The position numbers and the translations under genes are program-made. A DNA stretch of 64,000 bases from contig NZ_FNCJ01000018.1 of assembly GCF_900100735.1 (NCBI RefSeq), positions 1-64,000 of the forward strand, read 5' to 3'. The notes below the pieces were generated by a model that saw only the letters and a list, made by a program, of their open reading frames with translations, was not told the origin of the DNA and made no database searches. The stretch is from Paraburkholderia phenazinium. Lineage in GTDB: Bacteria > Pseudomonadota > Gammaproteobacteria > Burkholderiales > Burkholderiaceae. Shown in pieces: positions 33,517-42,927 of the stretch. Position 1 is the stretch's first letter. Each line of letters begins with the position of its first letter.

Positions 33517-35478
33517 CTACCCGTTCGCCAGCATCCGCTTCACTCTTAACAATTCTCCCAGCGACCACGCCTGAAACGGCGTGCCGCCAGGTTGATGCGG
33601 TGCATCACCGTCGGCGACTTCGCAAACGTGATCGAGGCCATCGTGATCCAGGTGCGCGAGCAGCGGCGCAAGAAAGCGCGTGCGCGCCTGGGCTCGCGCC
33701 CCCTCATCCGGTTGATGCACGCGCAACCATGCTTCGACGAACGGGCCGATCAACCACGGCCACACCGTGCCTTGATGATACGCACCGTCCCGCTCCACCG
33801 GACTGCCCGCGTAACGTCCTCGATATGCAGGGTCAGACGGGGCCAGTGTGCGCAAGCCGAGCGGCGTCAAGAGATGCGTTTCCACCTGTTCGACCACCGC
33901 GCGTGCCACCGCACCTTCGAGCAAGGTAAACGGCAAGCCCCCCACCGCGAAAATCTGGTTGGGACGGATCGAGCGGTCGACCGCGCCCGGCACGTGGTCG
34001 ACATCGACGTTATCGAACAACGCACCGCTTGCCGGGTCCGTGAAGCGCTGCGCGAATGCCTGCGAGGCGCGCGCCGCCAGATCCTGCCACTGCGGATTCC
34101 ACGCCGACGCGATGCGCAGCGCGTTGATCCACAACGCCTGTACTTCAACTGGCTTGCCGATGCGTGGCGTCACCACCCAGTCGCCGACCTTCGCATCCAT
34201 CCACGTCAGTTGCACGCCCGGCACGCCGGCGCTTAGCAGGCCATCGTCAGCGGCGCGAATGCCGAAGCGGGTGCCGCGGCTGTACCCTGTGAGAATCGCC
34301 TCGACCGCCTGCTGCAAGCGCTTGCGCGTGGCGTCGCCCGCCTGCTCTGCCGAAAGATAGTCATGCACTGCAACAACGAACCACAGCGAGGCATCGACGG
34401 CGTTGTACTCCGGCGCGCTGCCGTAGTCGGGAAAGCGGTTGGGTAGCATCCCTTCGGAGAGCGTATTAGCCCATTCGAGCAGGATCGACTCCGCAGCCTC
34501 GTGACGACCGGATGCCAGCAGCAAGCCTCGCATCGCGATGAAGGTATCGCGCCCCCAGTCGGTGAACCAGGGAAACCCGGCGACGACGGTACGGCCCTCG
34601 TCCCGTGCCACCAGATAGGCATCGGCCGAGCGATGCAGACGCGAAGGGAACCCGCTACGCCGCGCGTATTCGGTGTCGGCCAGCGTCTTGAAGCGTTCCA
34701 CTGCCGAGGTGACGCCCGGCTGAGGACCGGCCTGCAGGATCATCAACGCTTCGTTATCGCCGAGCGAGAAGGTAAACACGCCGGGCGTCGCCAGGTCTTC
34801 GCTGAAATCGAGGCCACGTTCACGCTCACGCACATAGCAGAAGTTGCGATACCAGTCGGGCGCATGGGCATACGTGCCGTTGCTCGATGCGTGGATGACC
34901 GGCAGGTCGCCGTAAGGCTGCCAGCTCACACGGCCATGCGCATCGTCCACATCCGCGTAGAAGTTGAACGCTGCGTTTTCATGGTGCAGCGCGTGGTAGT
35001 CGCGGCCCGATAGCAGCGGCCGCACTTTCAGCGTGTAGCGGTGCGCCACGGCATCACTTGATTCGTCGCTTGCTGCGCCGTGCTCGAGGCGCCAACGCAG
35101 TGCCGTTTCGCAGCTCGCCTTCGCCACGAAGACCTCTGCAATCAGCACCGCCTCGCCATCGAGCTGGAAGCGCCACGTCGGCCACGGCTGCGTATCGAAG
35201 CTGAGCAGGCTCGCGGACGCGTCTGGATACACCACGTCGGGCACATAACGCTGCATGGTGATGGGATAGCGCTTGCCGTCCGCCTCGAGCCACGCTTCGA
35301 TGCCGTTGACCAGCACGACCCGCCCGCCAGGCGCATGCGTGGCCGCCAGCAGCAACGCGTGGTAGCGGCGTGTGCGCGCCGTGCCGAGCGTCCCCGAGGC
35401 GAAGCCGCCAAAGCCATCGGCTTCGAGCCATTCATCGCCGAGCCGGAAGGAATCGAAAGGCTGTTCGATGCGTGTCAT
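33517..35478 (-). CDS. Amylo-alpha-1,6-glucosidase (glycogen debranching enzyme)
   Basis: A 653-residue enzyme. The N-terminal GDE_N domain (DEWLEADGFGGFASGTLGTARTRRYHALLLAA) precedes a GH133-like barrel with FPWFTDWGRDTFIAMRGLLLASGRHE, LWFVVAVHDYLS, NALRIASAWN and VERDGAYHQGTVWPWLIGPFVEAWL. The TDWGRDTF segment is the family hallmark. It removes alpha-1,6 branches left after glycogen phosphorolysis or hydrolysis. Cytoplasmic by the absence of a signal. It heads a run that continues with the GH63-like gene (70 bases downstream) and then zwf and glucokinase. Confidence 0.9.
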   Translation of the reverse strand: MTRIEQPFDSFRLGDEWLEADGFGGFASGTLGTARTRRYHALLLAATHAPGGRVVLVNGIEAWLEADGKRYPITMQRYVPDVVYPDASASLLSFDTQPWPTWRFQLDGEAVLIAEVFVAKASCETALRWRLEHGAASDESSDAVAHRYTLKVRPLLSGRDYHALHHENAAFNFYADVDDAHGRVSWQPYGDLPVIHASSNGTYAHAPDWYRNFCYVRERERGLDFSEDLATPGVFTFSLGDNEALMILQAGPQPGVTSAVERFKTLADTEYARRSGFPSRLHRSADAYLVARDEGRTVVAGFPWFTDWGRDTFIAMRGLLLASGRHEAAESILLEWANTLSEGMLPNRFPDYGSAPEYNAVDASLWFVVAVHDYLSAEQAGDATRKRLQQAVEAILTGYSRGTRFGIRAADDGLLSAGVPGVQLTWMDAKVGDWVVTPRIGKPVEVQALWINALRIASAWNPQWQDLAARASQAFAQRFTDPASGALFDNVDVDHVPGAVDRSIRPNQIFAVGGLPFTLLEGAVARAVVEQVETHLLTPLGLRTLAPSDPAYRGRYAGSPVERDGAYHQGTVWPWLIGPFVEAWLRVHQPDEGARAQARTRFLAPLLAHLDHDGLDHVCEVADGDAPHQPGGTPFQAWSLGELLRVKRMLANG

Positions 35479-35691
35479 TTTTCACTTTCTCATTCAGCAG
35501 TCCGATCTTACCGATTTAACAAATGGATGCGGTAAATCTTCCGGTTTTTCCCGTCTTAAGTTTTCGAATACCTTTCTAAAAACACAAAATGCATGCCCGT
35601 TTTAGCGACTCCAAAACATTACACACTCTTTCATAATATTTTCTTCAAGTCGCTGGAGACTGCATCCCGCTACCCGAACGAGGATGCAGAC

Positions 35692-36051
35692 ATGAGAAGA
35701 CAGCACGTCGCGGTCACGGCCGCACTCGTTGCACTTACAACCACTTTGCTGAGCGCCTGCGGTCCTGACGACAGCACCTCGGCAAGCGTCGATCAAGGCA
35801 ACCCAGCGCCCACCGCGGCCCCGACCTCAGGCCATGAAACAAGCCCGACGGTAACACCACAGTCTGCGTTCGGCGCATCGGCCACGCTGACCAGCGCGCC
35901 CGACACCGCTGCCACAGCCGCGACAGCCGCCTCGGACAGCGCGGTGCAAAGCGTGCAGGCAAGCCTCGCAGCGGACAGCCAGCAAGTCGCCCCGGTGCTG
36001 CACTACGCACCGGGCGACAGCGACCAGAACAGCAACAGCAACAGCAATTGA
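35692..36051 (+). CDS. Low-complexity small lipoprotein
   Basis: A 119-residue protein starting MRRQHVAVTAALVALTTTLL with lipobox LLSAC. The mature part is rich in Ala, Thr, Ser and Pro and ends DSDQNSNSNSN; there is no recognisable domain. It precedes the phospholipase C gene by 60 bases in the same direction and may share its promoter. The 200 bases before it are AT-richer and should hold the promoter. Confidence 0.65.
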   Translation: MRRQHVAVTAALVALTTTLLSACGPDDSTSASVDQGNPAPTAAPTSGHETSPTVTPQSAFGASATLTSAPDTAATAATAASDSAVQSVQASLAADSQQVAPVLHYAPGDSDQNSNSNSN

Positions 36052-36111
36052 CCACCGGATTCCCCCGGCGCGCCAGACGCGCTATCTTTCCCCCGCAGAA
36101 GGTGATAACCA

Positions 36112-38241
36112 ATGACCTCAAATAGCCGTCGCCGTTTCCTGCAGACCGTCGCATCGTCCGCTGGTGCAGCCGCCGCTTTGGCCGCATTCCCTGAATCGAT
36201 CCGCAATGCGCTGGCTGTACCGGCGAATTCGCGCACCGGCACGATTCAGGATGTCGAGCACATCGTGGTGTTCATGCAAGAGAACCGTTCCTTCGATCAC
36301 TACCTCGGCCATCTGCGCGGCGTGCGGGGTTATAACGACCGCTTCCCGATTCCGTTGCCGGGCGGCCAGCAGCCGGTGTGGTATCAGCCGTCCAAGGAAA
36401 ATGCGGCGCAACCGGTGCTGCCGTTCCATCTGAACACGCAGACCACCAGCGCGCAATGCGTGGGCGATCTCGACCACTCGTGGTACCCGACGCACTATGC
36501 GATCAACAACGGCGCGTATAACCAGTGGCCGCAGTACAAGACCGACATGACGATGGGCTACTACCTGCGTAGCGACATTCCGTTCCACTACGCACTGGCC
36601 GACGCCTTCACGGTTTGCGATGCTTACTTCTGCTCGTTGCCTGGCCCGACTCACCCGAACCGTTCGTATCTGATGACGGGCATGGTGGACCCGAGCGGCA
36701 CGATGGGCGGCCCGCTGCTCGACAACAACGACTATGTGGACGGCGATGGCCCGCCGAAGTATGCGCTACTCTCGTGGACCACTTACCCCGAACGTCTGCA
36801 GGCCGCAGGCATCTCCTGGCAGGTCTATCAGCAGGGTATTAACGGCGACGATCCGCTGAACGGAAACTACGGCACCAACATCCTGCAGAACTTCGTCAAC
36901 TACATCAACGCGCAGCCGGGCTCCGCGCTGTACGAACGCGCGCAAACGGTGCGCACGATCGCCGATCTGAAGAACGACGTGCTCGCGGGCAATCTGCCGC
37001 AGGTCTCGTGGCTGCTGCCGCCGGCCGCTTACTCGGAGCATCCGAGCTACACCCCGGCTTATGGCGCGGAGTACCTCTCGACCATCCTCGATGCGCTGAC
37101 GTCGAATCCGGAAGTCTGGAGCAAGACGGTCCTGTTCGTCATGTACGACGAGAACGACGGTTTCTTCGACCACGTCGTGCCGCCGCAACCGGCAACGACG
37201 CCGGCTCAAGGCCAGTCGACCGTCAGCGTGGAAGGCGAGATTCACAATGTGGTGAACCCTTTGCGCGGCGGCAGCTACACGGCCGACGGCCTGCCCTACG
37301 GTCTCGGACCGCGTGTGCCGATGACGATCGTCTCGCCGTGGACCAAGGGTGGCTTTGTGTGCTCGCAGGTGTTCGACCACACCTCGGTGATCCGCTTCAT
37401 CGAAAAGCGTTTCGGCGTATTTGAGCCGAACATCACGCCATGGCGCCGCGCGGTGTGCGGCGATCTGGTCAAGGCATTCGACTTCCGCACACCGGACGTG
37501 ACGATGCCGCCGCTGCCGGATACCAGCAACTACATCACCACCGCCAACAACCAGTGCGCGACGAACCCGAAGCCGGTCGTGCCGGCGACGCCGGGTCCGT
37601 TCGATCCGCAGGAATCGGGTATCCGGTTTGCTCGTGCGCTGCCGTATGAACTGCATGTGAACGGTCATGTGAGCGTCACGCAGAACACCTTCACGATCGA
37701 GCTGGCCAACACCGGCGAGCAAGGCGCGCATTTCTACGTGTACTCCACCAACCGCACCGACGGTCCGTGGCGCTACACGGTCGAAGCGGGCAAGTCGTTA
37801 AAGGAGACCTTCGACCTGACCACGACGAGCGGCGTCTACACCTTCGACGTGTACGGCCCGAACGGTTTCGTGCGCAAGTTCGCCGGTAACGCCGCTCAAA
37901 CGCAGACGCAAAGCGGCAGGCCGTCGCTGCCGGAGGTGCGCACGCACTACGACGTGGCGAACGGCAATGTGTTCCTGAAGTTCACCAACAAGGGCCGCGG
38001 CTTTGCGCGCCTGACGGTGATCGACAATGCTTATGGCGCACGCCCGCGCACGATCGTCGTGCCGGGTGGCGCCGAGATCGAAGAGGCATGGGTGCTGGCG
38101 TCGAGCCATCATTGGTACGACCTGACTGTCAGCAGCCATGAAGACAGCAGCTACGCTCGCCGCCTTGCCGGTCACGTGGAAACGGGGCGCCCGAGCATCA
38201 GCGATCCGGCGGCGGTGGCGCCGACCCTGACGGCAATCTGA
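36112..38241 (+). CDS. Phosphocholine-specific phospholipase C (Tat-exported)
   Basis: A 709-residue enzyme starting MTSNSRRRFLQTVASSAGAA, a twin-arginine signal. The phosphoesterase domain has the hallmark IVVFMQENRSFDHYLGHLRG near residues 48-70, then LPGPTHPNRSYLMTGMVDPSG and LFVMYDENDGFFDHVVPP, and the C-terminus has two repeated beta domains (about 490-690) found in this family. It hydrolyses phosphatidylcholine or sphingomyelin outside the cytoplasm, supplying phosphate or choline. No chaperone gene (plcR-like) is adjacent. A Rho-independent terminator follows. Confidence 0.93.
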   Translation: MTSNSRRRFLQTVASSAGAAAALAAFPESIRNALAVPANSRTGTIQDVEHIVVFMQENRSFDHYLGHLRGVRGYNDRFPIPLPGGQQPVWYQPSKENAAQPVLPFHLNTQTTSAQCVGDLDHSWYPTHYAINNGAYNQWPQYKTDMTMGYYLRSDIPFHYALADAFTVCDAYFCSLPGPTHPNRSYLMTGMVDPSGTMGGPLLDNNDYVDGDGPPKYALLSWTTYPERLQAAGISWQVYQQGINGDDPLNGNYGTNILQNFVNYINAQPGSALYERAQTVRTIADLKNDVLAGNLPQVSWLLPPAAYSEHPSYTPAYGAEYLSTILDALTSNPEVWSKTVLFVMYDENDGFFDHVVPPQPATTPAQGQSTVSVEGEIHNVVNPLRGGSYTADGLPYGLGPRVPMTIVSPWTKGGFVCSQVFDHTSVIRFIEKRFGVFEPNITPWRRAVCGDLVKAFDFRTPDVTMPPLPDTSNYITTANNQCATNPKPVVPATPGPFDPQESGIRFARALPYELHVNGHVSVTQNTFTIELANTGEQGAHFYVYSTNRTDGPWRYTVEAGKSLKETFDLTTTSGVYTFDVYGPNGFVRKFAGNAAQTQTQSGRPSLPEVRTHYDVANGNVFLKFTNKGRGFARLTVIDNAYGARPRTIVVPGGAEIEEAWVLASSHHWYDLTVSSHEDSSYARRLAGHVETGRPSISDPAAVAPTLTAI

Positions 38242-38329
38242 AGTCTCTGAGGCGCCGCTGGGGATCGGTTGGCAAGCGTCGCGTGAAGTACGCGGCAAGA
38301 TCGATGCTCAGCGGGTCGGCACGGATCAA

Positions 38330-38370
38330 GGCGTCGCCGTGCGATGGCACGGCCGACGCCCCTCTTTTTT
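38330..38370 (+). terminator. Rho-independent terminator after phospholipase C
   Basis: GGCGTCGCCGTGC (38330-38342), a GATG loop and GCACGGCCGACGCC (38347-38360) form a 13-bp GC-rich stem with one bulged C, followed by CCTCTTTTTT. The T-tract marks it as a plus-strand terminator of the phospholipase C transcript. It ends 4 bases before the stop of the convergent gene. Confidence 0.85.
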
Positions 38371-38373
38371 GAA

Positions 38374-39489
38374 TCACGCGCCCAACAGCACACCCGTACG
38401 CACAGGCTTGGTTCCCGTGACCCGGCCCAATGGCGCGCCTGCGGTCACAAAACGAATCGCGCGACGCATATAGAAAATGCCATCGGTCTTGCTGCTGATG
38501 GTGGTGGTTTCGTCCGTCAACGGGTCGACGATATCGAATAGCGGATCGCCCGCGCGGATCGTGTCGCCGATATTCGCGCGGTGCACGAGTATCCCGCTCA
38601 CCGGCGCATAGAACTGCTCGCTGCCGGCAAGCGGTGTGGCCGGCGTCAACAGTTCAGGCAGCGGCTTCGGCTCGCCGCGAATGGCTTTACGCCACTTCAG
38701 ATAGTCGACGATCGCCTCCGCGTCCTGCTGCGCCACCTCATAGGACACGTCGCGTTGCCCACGGCACTCCACTGTCACCGCCAGCGTGCCGTTGCCGACC
38801 GGCTTGTCGGCGGGCAGGTTCTGCTGCAATTGCCACCACAGCAGGCTATGCGTTTCGTCGAACGCGCCGCCGCCCGAGTCCGTCGCCAGCAGCGAGGCGC
38901 GCGACCCCAGGTAGCAGGCGAGCGGCTCGAAGTCGGGCCAGCCTGCTTCGCTCGTGTACACATGCATCACCGCTTCCAGTGAGCAATGCAGGTCGATCAC
39001 CACGTCCGCATCGAAGGTGAGCTTCTGCAGCGCCAATTGCAACGATTCGAATTCGGTCAGCGGCTTTTGCTGCTCCAGCTCGTCACGCACCAGTTGCCGG
39101 ACGATCTGGCGATTGGCCACCGGGTCCGAGCCAAGCGCTTCTTTGGCGCGCTCCACCACCCGCGGGAATTGCAGAAAGTGGCGGTTGAAGTTTTTGCCGC
39201 TGCTCAGATCGAAGCGCCCGATGAACTGCCCGAGCAGGTACTGGCCGAGCCCAACCGGGTTCGCCACCGGCACCACCACGATCTCGGCAGCCAGCGCACC
39301 TTGCGCCTCGAGTTCGCGCAAACGCCGGTTCAGCAGCACGCTCGTCAGCATCGCGGGCGTTTCGTCGGCGTGCAGGGTCGATTGCACGTAGATTTTCTGC
39401 CCGCTATCCGTAGGGCCAAAATGAAAGCTCACCAGTTCACGGTGCGTGCCGATGGCGGGTGACAGAAGCGGGATCGATTGTTTTTTCAT
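38374..39489 (-). CDS. Succinylglutamate desuccinylase/aspartoacylase family protein
   Basis: A 371-residue zinc amidohydrolase. Likely metal ligands are HADETP near residues 40-45 (HXXE) and the His in VVIDLHCSLEAVMHV; RGQRDVSYEVAQQDAEAI and the C-terminal FYAPVSGILVHRANIGDTI (a lipoyl/biotin-like fold) complete the AstE/AspA pattern. Such proteins remove acyl or succinyl groups from amino acids. It is followed in the other direction by an amino-acid-binding protein gene 70 bases upstream on the same strand, suggesting that the substrate is an acylated amino acid imported by that system. Confidence 0.85.
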   Translation of the reverse strand: MKKQSIPLLSPAIGTHRELVSFHFGPTDSGQKIYVQSTLHADETPAMLTSVLLNRRLRELEAQGALAAEIVVVPVANPVGLGQYLLGQFIGRFDLSSGKNFNRHFLQFPRVVERAKEALGSDPVANRQIVRQLVRDELEQQKPLTEFESLQLALQKLTFDADVVIDLHCSLEAVMHVYTSEAGWPDFEPLACYLGSRASLLATDSGGGAFDETHSLLWWQLQQNLPADKPVGNGTLAVTVECRGQRDVSYEVAQQDAEAIVDYLKWRKAIRGEPKPLPELLTPATPLAGSEQFYAPVSGILVHRANIGDTIRAGDPLFDIVDPLTDETTTISSKTDGIFYMRRAIRFVTAGAPLGRVTGTKPVRTGVLLGA

Positions 39490-39560
39490 GAGCGAATAAG
39501 GTAAGACTGACTATCCGGATGCGTGCCGGCTGCGGCGGATGCGATCAAACGAACCAGCGA

Positions 39561-40331
39561 TCAATTGCCGCCGTACGGATCGAAATCGAAATATTTGTGC
39601 GCGATCTTCGCATACGTGCCGTCCTGCAGCATCGACGCGATCGCGCTATTGATGGCCGCCTGCAAAGCGGTCTCGTCCTTGCGCAAACCGATGCCTACGC
39701 CACGGTCGCCCATCGAGAGCGGTGCGCCGACAAACGCGAAGCCCTTGCCCGCAGGTGTGCGCAGGAAACCCTGATCCGCTTCCACCGTACCGAGCAGGGC
39801 ACCGTCGAGGCGGCCATTGACGAGATCCGTGAAGACCTCATCCTGACTCTTGTACGCGACGATATTGACACCGTTAGGAGCCCAATGCGCTTGCGCATAG
39901 GTTTCGAACTGGGTGCCCGACTGCACGCCGATCTGCTTGCCCTTCAGCGACGCGACCGCGTCGCTCAGCCCCGAGCCCTGCTTGGCCACAAGATGCGATT
40001 TGAACTGGAACAGTTTCGACGAAAACAGAATCTGTTGCTCGCGCTTTTCGGTGATCGCCATGGACGACATGATGGCGTCGATCTTGCGCGCCTGCAGTGC
40101 CGGAATCATCCCCGAGAACTCCAGTTCAACCCACTGGCAATGGGCATGGATACGCCGGCAGATTTCGTTGCCGAGGTCGACGTCGAAGCCCTTCACGCTG
40201 CCGTCCGGCGCTTTGGCGTCCATGGGCGGATAGCTCGGATCGATGCCAAGCCGCAGCGTGTCGTTACCAGTAGCAAACGCGCTACAGCTGAAAGTCAGCG
40301 CGGCGATCAGGAGCATCAACGGAGTTTTCAT
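39561..40331 (-). CDS. Amino-acid ABC transporter substrate-binding protein
   Basis: A 256-residue periplasmic binding protein with a Sec signal (MKTPLMLLIAALTFSCSAFA). The PBP2 family motifs are LRLGIDPSYPPMDAKAPDGSVKGFDVDLG and AIMSSMAITEKREQQILFSSKLFQ, close to the HisJ/ArgT group that binds cationic amino acids. No permease or ATPase genes are adjacent, so it must use a transporter encoded elsewhere. ATG 40331 gives the signal peptide; the frame is open further upstream. It is divergent from the LysR gene at 40487. Confidence 0.88.
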   Translation of the reverse strand: MKTPLMLLIAALTFSCSAFATGNDTLRLGIDPSYPPMDAKAPDGSVKGFDVDLGNEICRRIHAHCQWVELEFSGMIPALQARKIDAIMSSMAITEKREQQILFSSKLFQFKSHLVAKQGSGLSDAVASLKGKQIGVQSGTQFETYAQAHWAPNGVNIVAYKSQDEVFTDLVNGRLDGALLGTVEADQGFLRTPAGKGFAFVGAPLSMGDRGVGIGLRKDETALQAAINSAIASMLQDGTYAKIAHKYFDFDPYGGN

Positions 40332-40486
40332 GGCGAGCCGGTCGGGTAGAAAGATGCCTTGGGAAGGCGTGGGAGAACGGAAGCTGCGATGTGGTTCAGG
40401 CCATGCTACGCCGCACCGGTGCACCCAAGAAGTCCCCATCGGTCTATCATGTTCACTTTTACCGATCACCAACCTCACCAAGCGCC

Positions 40487-41413
40487 ATGGCCCTGACAAT
40501 CTCCCAGTTGCGCGTGTTCACCGCGGTGGCGGAACACGGCAGCATTCGTGCGGCGGCGCGGGCGCTCGGGACAGCGCAGAGCGGCATTACCCAGCAGTTG
40601 CAGAATCTCGAGCTGATCCTCGGCGCGACGCTGTTCACCCGTACCAATCGCGGCATTACCTTGACGGCGCTGGGCCAACGGCTGCTGCAACGGGCCGGCG
40701 CTATTCTCGGCGAGTGCGAGCGGGCCGAGCAGGAAGTGCAGCAGTTGCGCGGCGATTATGTCGGCGAGGTCACGTTCGGTATGACTACGGAGCCGCTGAT
40801 CGACGCGCTCGCGCCGGTGCTCACCGAATTCCGCACGCGCTTTCCACGCGTCGCCGTGCATCTGCGCACGGGCACCTCGCGCATGATGATTGCGTGGATT
40901 CGCGAGGGTACGCTGGACTTCGCTGTGGCGCTGGTTTCGAAGTACACCGACACGGCCGATCTGTCCGTGACCCGGCTTTATCGGTCCGATCCGGTAATCG
41001 TCTGCCGGCGCGGTCATCCAAAAGCGGACGCTACCTCGCTCGCCGAACTGACCGACTGCACGTGGATCGCCACGCGCTCGCCCAATCTGACCGACGACCC
41101 CCAGGCCAGCCGCCTTAGCAACCTGTTTGAAAGCCACAGCCTGCCGCCGCCCAACATTATCGCTACGGTTGAGGGCTTGTTCGAGAGCCTGCACCTGGTC
41201 GGGGAAACCGATTGCCTGTCGCTTGAATCGTCGGTTGTGGCGAAGCGGGGTCCTTTCGCGGATTCGCTGACCTCGATCGCGGTGCGCGAGCGCGCCGTCG
41301 AGCAGGACGTCTGCCTGCTGCAACGTGCCGCCGTTCCGGTTACGCCCGCCGCCCAGGAACTGGCGACGATGATTGCGTCGTACACCCGCACCGTCCGCGC
41401 CCGAGCCGGATAA
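40487..41413 (+). CDS. LysR family transcriptional regulator
   Basis: A 308-residue regulator. MALTISQLRVFTAVAEHGSI...ALGTAQSGITQQLQNLE is the winged helix-turn-helix and the effector domain begins around GEVTFGMTTEPLIDALAPVLTEF. It is divergent from the substrate-binding protein gene with 155 bases between the starts; ATCGGT (40438-40443) and ACCGAT (40461-40466) form a spaced inverted repeat in this gap. It probably controls the binding protein/desuccinylase pair. The ligand is unknown. Confidence 0.92.
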   Translation: MALTISQLRVFTAVAEHGSIRAAARALGTAQSGITQQLQNLELILGATLFTRTNRGITLTALGQRLLQRAGAILGECERAEQEVQQLRGDYVGEVTFGMTTEPLIDALAPVLTEFRTRFPRVAVHLRTGTSRMMIAWIREGTLDFAVALVSKYTDTADLSVTRLYRSDPVIVCRRGHPKADATSLAELTDCTWIATRSPNLTDDPQASRLSNLFESHSLPPPNIIATVEGLFESLHLVGETDCLSLESSVVAKRGPFADSLTSIAVRERAVEQDVCLLQRAAVPVTPAAQELATMIASYTRTVRARAG

Positions 41414-41429
41414 CTGGGCCGCGCCGGGC

Positions 41430-42038
41430 TCACTCAGGCGGCAGTCCCACCGTGCGGAAAAAGAGCTGCTCAGCCTTCTGCGCGAGGCGCGAGCGGTTCA
41501 CCCGCTTCTCCTTCATATAGGCGTGATCCACCGCGCTGTGCAGTCCGCTGAACAAAAACACCGCCATGAAACGCGGATCGTCGATCGACCATGCCTGCGC
41601 CGTCACACCCGCTTGCAGCAGCGCAGCAAGATCGTCGACGACCCTGTTGTCGACGCTGCCCTTGCGGGTCGGCGGGCGCGACTCGTAAAACACCGCGTCG
41701 TGCAAGCGGATCGAATCGAGGTAGCCTGCCACGTAGCCGTTGGCCCAACTGGCCAGCTTCTTCCTCCACTCTCCCTGCGGCTGACGCGCCACTGCAGTCT
41801 GTACGTTCGACAGCAGCGCCGCCGAGAAGCGCTCGCGCAGGGCGGCGAGCAAGTCGTCCTTGGACGAGAAGTGGAGATAGAACGTCCCCTTCGCAACATC
41901 GGCGCCAATGGTGATCTGTTCAACCGTGGTGGTGGCGACGCCCTGTTCCAGAAAGAGACGCTGGGCGGCGTTCATCAGCTCGTCGCGCCGTTCTTCGGGC
42001 GCCTTGGTCCTGGGCCGGAGCCTGGTGGCAGTACGCAT
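41430..42038 (-). CDS. TetR family transcriptional regulator
   Basis: A 202-residue regulator from ATG 42038. The helix-turn-helix is ERRDELMNAAQRLFLEQGVATTTVEQITIGADVAKGTFYLHFSSKDDLL (shown in family pattern: VAKGTFYLHF is the recognition helix). The C-terminal ligand domain includes FLFSGLHSAVDHAYM. A longer open frame begins 22 codons upstream but adds no conserved residues. It is on the same strand and 72 bases downstream of a truncated MFS gene, which may be the remains of the efflux pump it controlled. Confidence 0.88.
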   Translation of the reverse strand: MRTATRLRPRTKAPEERRDELMNAAQRLFLEQGVATTTVEQITIGADVAKGTFYLHFSSKDDLLAALRERFSAALLSNVQTAVARQPQGEWRKKLASWANGYVAGYLDSIRLHDAVFYESRPPTRKGSVDNRVVDDLAALLQAGVTAQAWSIDDPRFMAVFLFSGLHSAVDHAYMKEKRVNRSRLAQKAEQLFFRTVGLPPE

Positions 42039-42110
42039 CAACTGGATTAACCTCTGCGACGGGTCTCGGGGTACTGCGGGGTGACTGCGCAAAGGATAGC
42101 GCAAGACCCG

Positions 42111-42701
42111 TCACAGTGGCCCTAGGACACCGCAGATCGCACCGCTCACGCGTGTGTGCCGTCCAGCCGAGCCGCCGATAAAGAGGCCCGCCGCCGCCGG
42201 CACGCGTCCACGCATCGCATCCGGTGTGACGATCTGCACCAGCGTCAGCCGCACGTAGACCGAGATCATGTCCGCCGCTCCTGATGCGATCAGCGCGATC
42301 AATGACACCAGCATCGAGCGCGACACGGCGAATACCAGCGCGCAGCCGATCTCGACCACCGTGCAGATTTGCAGGATCGCGCGCCGGTCGCAGCGGTCGG
42401 CCACCGTGCCGGCAAGCAAGGTCAGCATGAACAGCGGCACGAACTGCGACAGCCCAACCATGCCGACGAGGAACGCGCTTTGCTCGACGCTCTTCGTCGC
42501 GCGTGCCACGTTGTACACCTGCCAGCCGAGCGTAACGCTCTCAGCCCGCACGGCGAGCGCCAGGCAGATGCGCGCAACCCAGAACAGCAGGAAGGCGCGG
42601 TATTTGAAAACAGAGTCCGCTTGCGTCCTGGACGAGGCACTCGCCTCGGGCGGCGGATCCACTTGGGTGTCCATTCGGTACGGCACCTCAGGCAATTTCA
42701 A
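42111..42701 (-). pseudogene. Truncated MFS transporter gene
   Basis: The reading frame of 196 residues contains only parts of a roughly 420-residue EntS-like MFS protein. Residues 30-150 cover helices 1-4 (RAFLLFWVARICLALAVRAESVTLGWQVYNVA, LSQFVPLFMLTLLAGTVADRCDRR). The frame then jumps to GAADMISVYVRLTLVQIVTPDAMRGRV, which belongs near residue 300 of full-length relatives, and ends soon after in a degenerate tail. About 150 residues are therefore deleted internally and the C-terminus is missing. Confidence 0.75.
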
Positions 42702-42927
42702 GACCTCATGCTACGTGCCTGACTGGCGGTCAGTCAATCGCTCGCTCGAACTATTCTGTGCCGCTGAGCCCTGCCTGGACTGAACGCCACCCCGCTAGCG
42801 ACTGCTCTGACTTACCCGCCAAACCTTCGCCGTCCCCGGACAACGCCCCGACCCGCGCCATTAGCGGGTTACGATGGCCGTGCAAAACCTAATCCTGCCA
42901 ACCCAACACCGATCGGTTAGCCCCTCC

